Positions 54,021 through 60,444 of a stretch of DNA of 64,000 nucleotides are shown one piece after another. The translations under genes were made by a program, and so were the position numbers. Position 1 is the first letter of the stretch. Each line of letters starts with the position of its first letter. Origin of the DNA: Clostridia bacterium (lineage in GTDB: Bacteria; Bacillota; Clostridia; Oscillospirales; Acutalibacteraceae); NCBI GenBank assembly GCA_017554405.1, contig JAFZIK010000020.1, positions 1 through 64,000 on the forward strand, given 5' to 3'. The notes under the pieces are model-generated. The model saw nothing but the letters and a program-made list of their open reading frames with translations. It had not been told where the DNA came from and searched no databases.

Positions 54021-55400
54021 TTATTCATCCTTTTTTAAATCCTCAATTTTACCCATTACCTGCTTCTCGTTATAGAATAAGAACAGGATCGCGCCTAAAA
54101 GGCAGAACGCCGTTGCAACGTATGCGGCTATGCGGTAAGGCGCATTGTTGCTCGCGGTCGCATAACCGGTTATCGAAGTGTAAATAAGCACCGCGAGCGC
54201 CTGACCCATTTTCATGGCAAAGGTGCGCGCCGCAAAGAACATACCGCTTCGATCCTCACCGGTCTCGCGGGTGTTAAGCTCCGAAACGTCGGCAACGCAG
54301 GCTTGCGGCAGTATGCCGAGTATCGCCATAGGAACGCCCGCCGATACGGCAACTATAACGCCCCAGTAGAATCCCTGACCCGAAAGCGCGGTAATAAGGA
54401 ACACCGCCGAGTAAACGAAGAAGCCTATAACTATAAGCGGCTTTTTGCCGAATTTCGGCGCCAGTATATTAACGACCGGATACAGCATAAGAGAAAACGC
54501 CGTCATTATAACCGTAAGAAGAAAAGTGCTTGTTGAAGGGATCCCCATTATTTTTGTTTCAAAATCGGCAAGTCCGGTCTGGAAAAGGGTCACCGCGAAG
54601 AAGTAAATCACGTCGGCGTAAACAAAACGGCGGAACTGACCGTTTTTAAAGGTTTTGGTAAGGGAAGAAAACGCCGGGGTTTTTACCGGCTTGCTGTCGA
54701 TATAGCTTCTCTCTTTTATAAACAGCGCCGGAACGAGCATGGCTATCGCCGCGATAGCGCACATAATGCCCACCGCGTATTTTATGGCGTTTTCATCCGA
54801 GCCGGCTATTCCTTTAAGCATACTCGCAAGATTGGGAAGAAAGGTTGCGATTGAAAGACCTACTATGTATGTAAAAGATATATATGTGGAAACGTTTATG
54901 CGGTGCTCCTGCGTATCGCCGAGTTCTGCGATAAGAGCGTTATAGGGCGTGCAGTAGATGGTCATAAACAGATAGAAGACCAACATAAGCACAAACATAA
55001 GCACCGTGTTTACGGTAACGCCGAAAAGGGTTGGAACAACAAATACCGCAACTGTGCACGCCGCAAAGGGTATGGCGATAGCGCGCATAAAGGGTATTCT
55101 TCTGCCGCCCTTGAAATTCGCCCTGTCCGACCAGGAGGCAACAAGCGGATCGGTGACGGCGTCAAACACCCTGCCCACCGCCTGGATAAGACCGAAAATG
55201 GTAATAATGCTTAAAAACTTGTAATCGGTAATGAAGGCTTTGAAAATACCGTTTGTCCATGTGTCGTTATCGGCAACGCCGGCAAACATATGGACTACCC
55301 ACGTTGCGATTATGCCCGAAAGTAAACTCCAACCGAACTGACCCACGGCAAATATCCATAACAGCCCGTTGGTTATCGGTTTTTTGGTGCTGGTGCTCAT
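54021..55400 (-). CDS. GPH-family sugar:cation symporter (MFS)
   Basis: 459 residues from the ATG at 55400 (AAAGGAG 8 bases upstream; a GTG at 55409 overlaps that spacer). Twelve predicted membrane helices in MFS arrangement. GPH features include 'GRVFDAVTDPLVASWSDRANFKGGRRIPFMRAIAIPFA' in loop 2-3 and 'VADVSELNTRETGEDRSGMFFAARTFAMKMGQALA' between helices 10 and 11. Sugar or glycoside uptake driven by sodium or protons. 50 bases after the PHP gene on the same strand. Confidence 0.9.
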   Translation of the reverse strand: MSTSTKKPITNGLLWIFAVGQFGWSLLSGIIATWVVHMFAGVADNDTWTNGIFKAFITDYKFLSIITIFGLIQAVGRVFDAVTDPLVASWSDRANFKGGRRIPFMRAIAIPFAACTVAVFVVPTLFGVTVNTVLMFVLMLVFYLFMTIYCTPYNALIAELGDTQEHRINVSTYISFTYIVGLSIATFLPNLASMLKGIAGSDENAIKYAVGIMCAIAAIAMLVPALFIKERSYIDSKPVKTPAFSSLTKTFKNGQFRRFVYADVIYFFAVTLFQTGLADFETKIMGIPSTSTFLLTVIMTAFSLMLYPVVNILAPKFGKKPLIVIGFFVYSAVFLITALSGQGFYWGVIVAVSAGVPMAILGILPQACVADVSELNTRETGEDRSGMFFAARTFAMKMGQALAVLIYTSITGYATASNNAPYRIAAYVATAFCLLGAILFLFYNEKQVMGKIEDLKKDE

Positions 55401-55450
55401 AAAATCCACTCCTTTAATAATATGCTGATATATTCAAAGACTAAACGTCT

Positions 55451-56383
55451 TTATTTAAGAAAGATCGGATTAGTCCAGGCGAGGCGCCCCTCGCTGTCAC
55501 CCACGCTTACCCGCACGTAATCGTAGGGTGCGAAATTCTTGGTCAGATCAAATTCGGCGCGGGTGAGTTTGCCCTCGCTGTCACGGATAACGGTAGTCGG
55601 GTGCCTTTCGGAATGAAGGCGGATCTTTGCCGCGGGGGAACATTCCACCACCGCCTTATCGCCGTCTACGTAAAAATCGTATATCTCCGGTCCGCAGGAA
55701 GAATAAAATTTTCCCTCTTTCAGCGCGGCTATAATATCGTTTACGTTGTTTTCGGCGTTCACCATAACGTAGCCGTTGCAGTATTCGCGCTTAGCGTGCG
55801 CATCGTCCACCGCAACGCCGTATATCCTTTTGCCCATACCGAGAAGCTGATCCCAGTAAGGCGCGTCATAATCCATATCATTGTTAAAATCACAGCCGGT
55901 ATTGTATATTTCCACGGCAAAATTGCCCTCAAGCTTGCCGAAATGCGCCACCGCCGTTGCGCTCCACTCGGGGTGGCAGTAGATGGTTATATTACCCTTT
56001 TTATGTATGGTATCGAGGGTCGCCTGGTATTCCTCCTGCGTATCGGCTCTCACCGAAGGATAGTATTCATCCTGACCGTAAAGGTTGCCGCTTTCCTTTT
56101 CGGGACCTAAACAAACGCTGTGAAAGGTGCGTATGCCGCTGATACCTTCGACCTGGTGGTTGTTATACTCCATGCCCGGGATGATTGTTATATCCACCTC
56201 CGGCGCAAAGTTTTTATAGTTATAAAGCCGGTGATCGGTAAGGGCTAAAAAATCATACCCTTTTTGCTTGTGAAGCCGAATGGTCTCTTCCGGGGAAAGC
56301 TCCCCGTCCGACCTCGTGGTATGGCAATGAAGCCCGCCCTTCAACATCCTTTTCTTATCTATAAAAGCCTGCTGCCGGATCAT
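55451..56383 (-). CDS. PHP-domain metal-dependent phosphoesterase-like protein
   Basis: 310 residues. PHP motifs: 'LKGGLHCHTTRSDGELSPEETIRLHKQKGYDFLALTDHRLYNY' (HxH and the Asp-His pair), 'IPGMEYNN', 'IYCHPEWS', and 'GVAVDDAHAK' near the end. All expected metal ligands are present, so it should be an active hydrolase. CGGAGATGATAGT precedes the ATG. The gene lies upstream of the GPH symporter and probably shares its transcript. Substrate unknown; sugar-phosphate phosphatase is one possibility. Confidence 0.88.
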   Translation of the reverse strand: MIRQQAFIDKKRMLKGGLHCHTTRSDGELSPEETIRLHKQKGYDFLALTDHRLYNYKNFAPEVDITIIPGMEYNNHQVEGISGIRTFHSVCLGPEKESGNLYGQDEYYPSVRADTQEEYQATLDTIHKKGNITIYCHPEWSATAVAHFGKLEGNFAVEIYNTGCDFNNDMDYDAPYWDQLLGMGKRIYGVAVDDAHAKREYCNGYVMVNAENNVNDIIAALKEGKFYSSCGPEIYDFYVDGDKAVVECSPAAKIRLHSERHPTTVIRDSEGKLTRAEFDLTKNFAPYDYVRVSVGDSEGRLAWTNPIFLK

Positions 56384-56411
56384 ACTATCATCTCCGTAAT
56401 ATTCTTATTTT

Positions 56412-56440
56412 ATTTTACCATAAACGAGGGCTTTTTTCAA
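56412..56440 (-). promoter_or_regulatory. Promoter of the PHP-symporter operon
   Basis: Minus strand TTGAAA (56440-56435), 17 bases, TAAAAT (56417-56412). Confidence 0.7.
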
Positions 56441-56460
56441 TATAAATAAGCAGATAAATA

Positions 56461-56501
56461 TTCCTCTTTGCCTTCCTTTACACAAGGGCGGCAAAGAGGA
56501 A
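56461..56501 (-). terminator. Likely terminator of the repressor/protease transcript
   Basis: TTCCTCTTTGCC (56461-56472) pairs with GGCAAAGAGGAA (56490-56501), a 12-bp stem with a 17-base loop. The following minus-strand tail ATATTTATC is a weak U-tract. Confidence 0.55.
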
Positions 56502-56504
56502 GTT

Positions 56505-56906
56505 TTATTTATTGTTTTCCCCGTAATAGTCCGCGGTTTTCCGGGCGAATTCGGGCGTTACGCCAAAGTAATCCGCCAAAAGGTAGATATCATCGTATCC
56601 GTGGCGCAAAGCCCAGAAATACCGGGTGCGCGGGATAAGGCGTTTTATCGCCCATACGTTCGCCCGGCGCTCGTGCTTGCCGCGAACGTCGCAGGGCGAA
56701 TACATATTATAAAAGCTCATGGTCTCGCAATGCCCGAGCTCGTGCGCTAAACACACCTTTTCATCGGCGCCGGATATGCCGCCGTCCAACCCTACAAACA
56801 ATCCCGAGTCCAAACAGAGCGAAACCGATTTGTTGCGGCTTAACCTGAACCGCTCAACGGTTATGCCCCGCCGCTCGGCGATACGGTAAAGTTCGGTTGT
56901 TTTCAT
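56505..56906 (-). CDS. ImmA/IrrE-family zinc metalloprotease
   Basis: 133 residues from the ATG at 56906 (AAGGAAG upstream), overlapping the repressor stop as ATGA, so translation is coupled. The metalloprotease motif His55-Glu56-x-x-His59 is in VCLAHELGHCETMSFYN; a helical region precedes it, and 'ERRANVWAIKRLIPRTRYFWALR' follows with the probable third ligand. 'DDIYLLADYFGVTPEFARKTADYYG' ends the COG2856 domain. Relatives (ImmA of ICEBs1, IrrE of Deinococcus) cleave a partner XRE repressor after DNA damage or signalling. The upstream gene is the expected target. Confidence 0.85.
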   Translation of the reverse strand: MKTTELYRIAERRGITVERFRLSRNKSVSLCLDSGLFVGLDGGISGADEKVCLAHELGHCETMSFYNMYSPCDVRGKHERRANVWAIKRLIPRTRYFWALRHGYDDIYLLADYFGVTPEFARKTADYYGENNK

Positions 56907-57226
56907 TTTCTTCCTTTCTCCGCGATATATTTTGCGTAGTTCTTGACCTCGTTCCACATCTCATCGGTCACTTCGCCCTCGCCGCCGAAAAGCGCCACCT
57001 TAAGCGCCTCTTCGCTTGCGGTATTAGTGCCGCCGTAAAGATAATCGACCGTAACGCCGAAGTAGGCGGCGATCGCCGCCAGCACCTTTGCCGAAAGCGT
57101 TTTGATCCTGCCGTATTTATAATCGGTAAGAATGGCGCGGCTTATTCCGCACTCCTTGCACATCGCGGTAACGTTTACTCCCTTTTTTCTGCACAAACCC
57201 TCGATACGCTCATATATTTCGGACAT
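56903..57226 (-). CDS. XRE-family repressor, probable ImmA substrate
   Basis: 107 residues. The N-terminal helix-turn-helix ('IYERIEGLCRKKGVNVTAMCKECGISRAILTDYKYGRIKTLSAKVLAAIAAYFGVTVDYLYGG') is phage CI/ImmR-like. A short acidic C-terminus (EEALKVALFGGEGEVTDEMWNEVKNYAKYIAEKGRK) resembles the region cut in DdrO/ImmR-type repressors. The gene is divergent from 57403 and faces four palindromic sites in the intergenic region, two of them inside promoter spacers. It should repress both its own operon and the plus-strand operon. Confidence 0.88.
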   Translation of the reverse strand: MSEIYERIEGLCRKKGVNVTAMCKECGISRAILTDYKYGRIKTLSAKVLAAIAAYFGVTVDYLYGGTNTASEEALKVALFGGEGEVTDEMWNEVKNYAKYIAEKGRK

Positions 57227-57251
57227 GCTTACTCATCCTCCAAAATAATTT

Positions 57252-57267
57252 TTACTAATTTTCGTAA
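57252..57267. promoter_or_regulatory. Operator O1 (16-bp palindrome)
   Basis: TTACTAATTTTCGTAA, matching consensus TTACGAAATTTCGTAA in both outer TTAC and GTAA arms. It lies upstream of the plus-strand -35 and in the repressor 5' leader, 26 bases before its ATG. Confidence 0.7.
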
Positions 57268-57274
57268 AAAACAC

Positions 57275-57303
57275 TTGACTTTTACGAATTTCAGTAATAT
57301 AAT
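57275..57303 (+). promoter_or_regulatory. Promoter of the zinc-ribbon/polymerase operon with operator O2 in its spacer
   Basis: TTGACT (57275-57280), 17-base spacer, TATAAT (57298-57303). Operator O2, TTACGAATTTCAGTAA (57282-57297), fills the spacer exactly, so bound repressor must block polymerase. Confidence 0.85.
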
Positions 57304-57313
57304 GTTTTTGCAG

Positions 57314-57329
57314 TTACGAAATTCCGTAA
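57314..57329. promoter_or_regulatory. Operator O3 (16-bp palindrome)
   Basis: TTACGAAATTCCGTAA, 14 of 16 positions fit a perfect palindrome. It lies just after the predicted start of the plus-strand promoter and downstream of the minus-strand one. Confidence 0.75.
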
Positions 57330-57348
57330 AATTTCCCCTACGTTTGCA

Positions 57349-57377
57349 ATTATATTACATAATTTCGTAATTGTCAA
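57349..57377 (-). promoter_or_regulatory. Promoter of the repressor/protease operon with operator O4 in its spacer
   Basis: Minus strand TTGACA (57377-57372), 17 bases, TATAAT (57354-57349): full consensus. O4, TTACATAATTTCGTAA (57355-57370), lies inside the spacer, so the repressor should control its own synthesis. Confidence 0.85.
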
Positions 57378-57402
57378 GAAAAAATAATAAGGAGGAATTT
57401 TA

Positions 57403-57795
57403 ATGCACCATTGTCCGGACTGTAACGTTTTTGTTGAGGACCCCATAGTTAAAAACTTTAAAATATCGGGCAAAAATCAGAAGAAGCTTTTATGCCCGGT
57501 ATGCCTTGGCGAGCTTAACGACGCCCCCGCCGAATACTGCCGCTACTGCGGCAACCGCCTTTCTCCCGGCACGGCGGACGGCTACTGCGGCGATACCTGC
57601 CGCCGCCTCGGTCGCCGCCTTTGGACGCGCGAGCTTATCCGCCGCCGCAGGATAAAGGACGATCCGCTGGCGCGCATACTCCGTATGCTTACTTCCTACA
57701 ACAAAGAACACAACACCAATTTAAGCTACGGTCAGTTCGTTTCCTTCGTTCTGCCCAAGCTCGATAAAAGGAAAAAGCGCGCCTATGGATATTGA
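57403..57795 (+). CDS. Cysteine-rich zinc-ribbon protein
   Basis: 130 residues. Three CxxC pairs (CPDC, CPVC, CRYC) and a CGDTC form two zinc ribbons in residues 1-66; the second (CPVCLGELNDAPAEYCRYCGNRL) resembles those of small phage and recombination-associated proteins. A basic stretch (RRLGRRLWTRELIRRRRIKDD) and a helical tail follow, suggesting nucleic-acid binding. AAGGAGG precedes the ATG. First gene of the plus-strand operon repressed through O2. Not assigned to a named family. Confidence 0.75.
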   Translation: MHHCPDCNVFVEDPIVKNFKISGKNQKKLLCPVCLGELNDAPAEYCRYCGNRLSPGTADGYCGDTCRRLGRRLWTRELIRRRRIKDDPLARILRMLTSYNKEHNTNLSYGQFVSFVLPKLDKRKKRAYGY

Positions 57796-58141
57796 TTTTG
57801 TAAGAGAATACCTTAAAAAATACCGCTTTTTGATAACCAGGATATCCCGCCTTAAATCAATGGTGAAGCTCTGCCCGGAAAAGAAACGCGAATACTTATC
57901 CGAAGCAAAACGGTGCGCGGGCGAGCGCGACGAGATAGAGGCGGTCATAAACTCGGCGGACGGCGGACTCTTAAGCGAAATACTCGCCCTTAAATATATG
58001 TGCGGCAGGACCATAGACGATATCTCCGCCGAAATATGCTACAGCCGGCGCCAGACCGAACGCCTGCATATAAAAGCGCTTTGCGCCCTTTTAAAAAATA
58101 AAAAAATTGCCTCTTTACAAACGGGGCAAAAAATTTTATAA
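57785..58141 (+). CDS. Sigma-region-4-like / RinA-ArpU-type regulator
   Basis: 118 residues, overlapping the previous gene by 11 bases. The N-terminal two-thirds is helical. The C-terminal 'LLSEILALKYMCGRTIDDISAEICYSRRQTERLHIKALCALLKNKK' has the helix-turn-helix of sigma-70 region 4, in the form seen in phage RinA/ArpU/DUF1492 late-gene activators (Leu..Lys-Tyr...Gly.Thr..Asp-Ile, Tyr-Ser.Arg, Leu-His..Ala-Leu). Its presence in a repressor-protease-controlled unit suggests phage descent or a downstream activator. The stop is inside the -10 of the dinB promoter. Confidence 0.7.
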   Translation: MDIDFVREYLKKYRFLITRISRLKSMVKLCPEKKREYLSEAKRCAGERDEIEAVINSADGGLLSEILALKYMCGRTIDDISAEICYSRRQTERLHIKALCALLKNKKIASLQTGQKIL

Positions 58142-58142
58142 T
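58114..58142 (+). promoter_or_regulatory. Promoter of the Y-family polymerase gene
   Basis: TTTACA (58114-58119), 17 bases, TATAAT (58137-58142), lying in the last codons of the preceding gene. Start expected near 58149, on the LexA box. Confidence 0.8.
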
Positions 58143-58148
58143 ATATAC

Positions 58149-58162
58149 AGAACATTTGTTCT
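58149..58162. promoter_or_regulatory. LexA (DinR) box
   Basis: AGAACATTTGTTCT, a perfect palindrome containing GAAC-N4-GTTC, the Gram-positive SOS box, at the predicted transcription start of the polymerase gene. Confidence 0.85.
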
Positions 58163-58179
58163 TTGCGGGGGTGCGCTTT

Positions 58180-59361
58180 TTGAAAGATAGAATCATTCTT
58201 CACTGTGATCTTAATAATTTCTTCGCTTCGGTATCGCTTCTCGAAAGACCGGAGTTAAAAGAAACGCCGGTTGCCGTTTGCGGCAGCGTTGAAGCGCGGC
58301 ACGGCATAGTGCTTGCCAAAAACGAGGCGGCAAAAAAGTATGGCGTTAAAACCGCCGAGGCGGTATGGGAGGCAAAGAAAAAATGCCCGGATCTTGTTAT
58401 ACTGCCGCCCGATTACGAAAAATACCACGCCTTCTCCCTTGCCGCAAGGGAGATATACGCACGTTATACCGACCTTATAGAGCCCTTCGGTATCGATGAA
58501 TGCTGGCTGGACGTTACCGGCAGCACCCTGCTTTTCGGCTCGGGCGAGGAGATCGCCGATAAGATACGAAACGATATAAAGCGCGAGCTCGGCGTTACAA
58601 TATCGGTTGGGGTCAGCTTTAACAAGGTATTCGCAAAGCTCGGCTCGGATATGAAAAAGCCGGACGCGATAACGGTAATAAGCAGGGAGAATTTCAAAAA
58701 GAAGGTATGGCCGCTTCCCGCGGGCGATCTGCTTTTTATCGGCAAGCACACGGTGGAGAAACTTAACGGCAGCGGCGTTTTCACGGTGGGCGACCTTTCG
58801 CTTTGCGATGACGATATGCTCCGCCGCCTCTTTGGCAAAAACGGACTTTTGCTTAAAAAATACGCCCTGGGTCTTGACGATTCGCCCGTTTGCCCGCCCG
58901 ACGAAAACTATAAGCCCAAAAGCGTTGGCAGAAGCACCACTCCCGACCACGATATAACCGACCGCGGCGAGGTGTGGCGGATATATCTGAAGCTTGCCGA
59001 GCAGATATCGGATGAACTGCGGCAGACCGGTCTTTACGCCACCGGCGTTCAGATCCACACCCGCGATACGTCCCTTAATATAAAAGAGGTCGCCCGCGCC
59101 ACCGCCGTGCCGGTAAATTCCGCGCTGCTTATAGCAAAATACGGCATGGAGCTTTTCGATAAGACCTACCGCTGGAACCTGCCCCTTCGCTCGGTCGGGA
59201 TAAGGGCTATAAACCTTAAGGGCGATAACGTGGCTGTGCAGGAGGATCTTTTCGGGCTGAGCCTAAAGGACGAAAAGATCGAAAAGGTGGAGGATTCGCT
59301 TTTTGATCTCCGCAACCGCTTCGGCAAAAGCAGTATAAAGCGGGGAAGAACTATTTTTTAA
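58180..59361 (+). CDS. dinB: Y-family DNA polymerase (DNA polymerase IV, DinB)
   Basis: 393 residues from a TTG at 58180, with GGGGGTG 6 bases upstream; in-frame TTG 58156 overlaps the LexA box and GTG 58171 is the ribosome site. Catalytic Asp10 is in ILHCDLNNFFASV, and Asp106-Glu107 are in EPFGIDECWLDVTGS. 'GVSFNKVFAKLGSDMKKPDAITVI' and the little-finger domain follow to about residue 340. The C-terminus has no visible QL(S/D)LF clamp motif in standard form; 'QEDLFGL' is the nearest. Error-prone translesion polymerase. Regulated by LexA and possibly by the upstream repressor switch. Confidence 0.93.
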   Translation: MKDRIILHCDLNNFFASVSLLERPELKETPVAVCGSVEARHGIVLAKNEAAKKYGVKTAEAVWEAKKKCPDLVILPPDYEKYHAFSLAAREIYARYTDLIEPFGIDECWLDVTGSTLLFGSGEEIADKIRNDIKRELGVTISVGVSFNKVFAKLGSDMKKPDAITVISRENFKKKVWPLPAGDLLFIGKHTVEKLNGSGVFTVGDLSLCDDDMLRRLFGKNGLLLKKYALGLDDSPVCPPDENYKPKSVGRSTTPDHDITDRGEVWRIYLKLAEQISDELRQTGLYATGVQIHTRDTSLNIKEVARATAVPVNSALLIAKYGMELFDKTYRWNLPLRSVGIRAINLKGDNVAVQEDLFGLSLKDEKIEKVEDSLFDLRNRFGKSSIKRGRTIF

Positions 59362-59388
59362 CTCCGCGCGGCGGCAACGAACGCAAAA

Positions 59389-59420
59389 CGCGGGCTTAAA
59401 GGTTTTGCCTTAAGCCCGCG
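59389..59420. terminator. Hairpin between the polymerase and cohesin genes
   Basis: CGCGGGCTTAAAGG (59389-59402) pairs with CCTTAAGCCCGCG (59408-59420) with one bulge. The minus-strand tail GTTTTGCG and the plus-strand TAATTTATAT are weak; termination is likelier for the minus-strand cohesin gene. Confidence 0.6.
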
Positions 59421-59440
59421 TAATTTATATACTGTATCTT

Positions 59441-60241
59441 TTAATCAAGCGTGTTCTTATCCTTCGTTTTCTTGATCACTATAACGGTCACGACCGCCGC
59501 GATAAGTATTGCCGCAGTAATGGACGTCCATATGATCACAAGCGGAGTAAAGAACCCGGCAAAAGAAGCGAAAAAGCCGTTCTTTTCAACTTCGCCCTGC
59601 CTGTTTTCGCCGATCTCTTCACCGGTAAACGGATCTACCTCGGGTCCTGAATAATCGCCCGATTCGCCTTCGCTGTTGCCTAACGGATTTTCCTCCGGCC
59701 CGGTATAATCGCCGTTTCCGTCCCCGGCGCCGGTGGTAAGCGTATCGCCCGCCGCGCCTTCGCCGCTGACGGTCACGTAGCCCTTGCCTTCTGCGAAAAC
59801 AACGTCGTTTCCGTCCGCTCCGAAGGTAAATCCCTCTTCCTTAACGGGCGTTACGGTTATTTCGTATTTGCCGGGTTTTGCGTTTTCGGTGCCGAAGGTA
59901 AGGGTCACGAAATCAACGTCTTTAACGTCCTTCGGATTGCCTACTTCCACCCAGTTTATGCTAACGGGGGATTTGCTCTTATCGGAAGTTTCAAACATTC
60001 CGCCTATCTCTTCGCTTTTCCCCACGCTCTTTAAGGTAAGCGAGGGATCAAAGGATACCTGTATCTTTGCCGCGATAAGGCCGGGGTTGTTGCCAAACGA
60101 TACCGTTACCGTGGCGTCCCCGCCCGCCTGCACCGATGCATCGGACACAAGATACGCCGGGCTTTCCGCCGATACGAACATACCGCAGGAGAATACCGCC
60201 AGAATCAAAACAACGGTTAAAACCGAAATCAACTTTTTCAT
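59441..60241 (-). CDS. Membrane-anchored single-cohesin protein
   Basis: 266 residues. A signal peptide (MKKLISVLTVVLILAVFSCGMFVSAE) precedes one domain, residues 27-160, with the cohesin pattern 'SDASVQAGGDATVTVSFGNNPGLIAAKIQVSFDPSLTLKSV' and 'VDFVTLTFGTENAKPGKYEITVTP'. An acidic Gly/Asp/Glu linker carries two similar segments (GDYTGPEENPLGN, GDYSGPEVDPFTG). A C-terminal helix (PLVIIWTSITAAILIAAVVTVIVI) is followed by KKTKDKNTLD. It could dock the dockerin protein encoded at 20230-22191 to the cell surface. Type I or II class cannot be decided by eye. Confidence 0.78.
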   Translation of the reverse strand: MKKLISVLTVVLILAVFSCGMFVSAESPAYLVSDASVQAGGDATVTVSFGNNPGLIAAKIQVSFDPSLTLKSVGKSEEIGGMFETSDKSKSPVSINWVEVGNPKDVKDVDFVTLTFGTENAKPGKYEITVTPVKEEGFTFGADGNDVVFAEGKGYVTVSGEGAAGDTLTTGAGDGNGDYTGPEENPLGNSEGESGDYSGPEVDPFTGEEIGENRQGEVEKNGFFASFAGFFTPLVIIWTSITAAILIAAVVTVIVIKKTKDKNTLD

Positions 60242-60385
60242 TATATTGCCTCCGAAATATATTTATTTCCCGTATATTATACTCTAAAACGCCTAAAAAT
60301 TCAAGTTAAAAAAATAAGCCGTGCCCGTCCGCTTTTTAACGGGCTCCGGGAAGAATAAAACTTGGTAACAAAATCGTTATCTTTG

Positions 60386-60414
60386 TTGAAAATTTTGTTT
60401 TACGGTGATATACT
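60386..60414 (+). promoter_or_regulatory. Promoter of the deacetylase gene
   Basis: TTGAAA (60386-60391), 17 bases, TATACT (60409-60414). Confidence 0.7.
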
Positions 60415-60444
60415 CTCATCAGTGCTTTATTTGTGGGGATGTTT

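Noticed and set aside
58255..59058. 267-codon frame antisense to dinB
   Set aside because: The plus strand encodes an intact Y-family polymerase there; the antisense frame has no recognisable domain.
56505..59361. Complete prophage
   Set aside because: Only repressor, protease and a RinA-like gene are phage-like; no integrase, terminase, capsid, tail or lysis genes and no attachment repeats flank the region.
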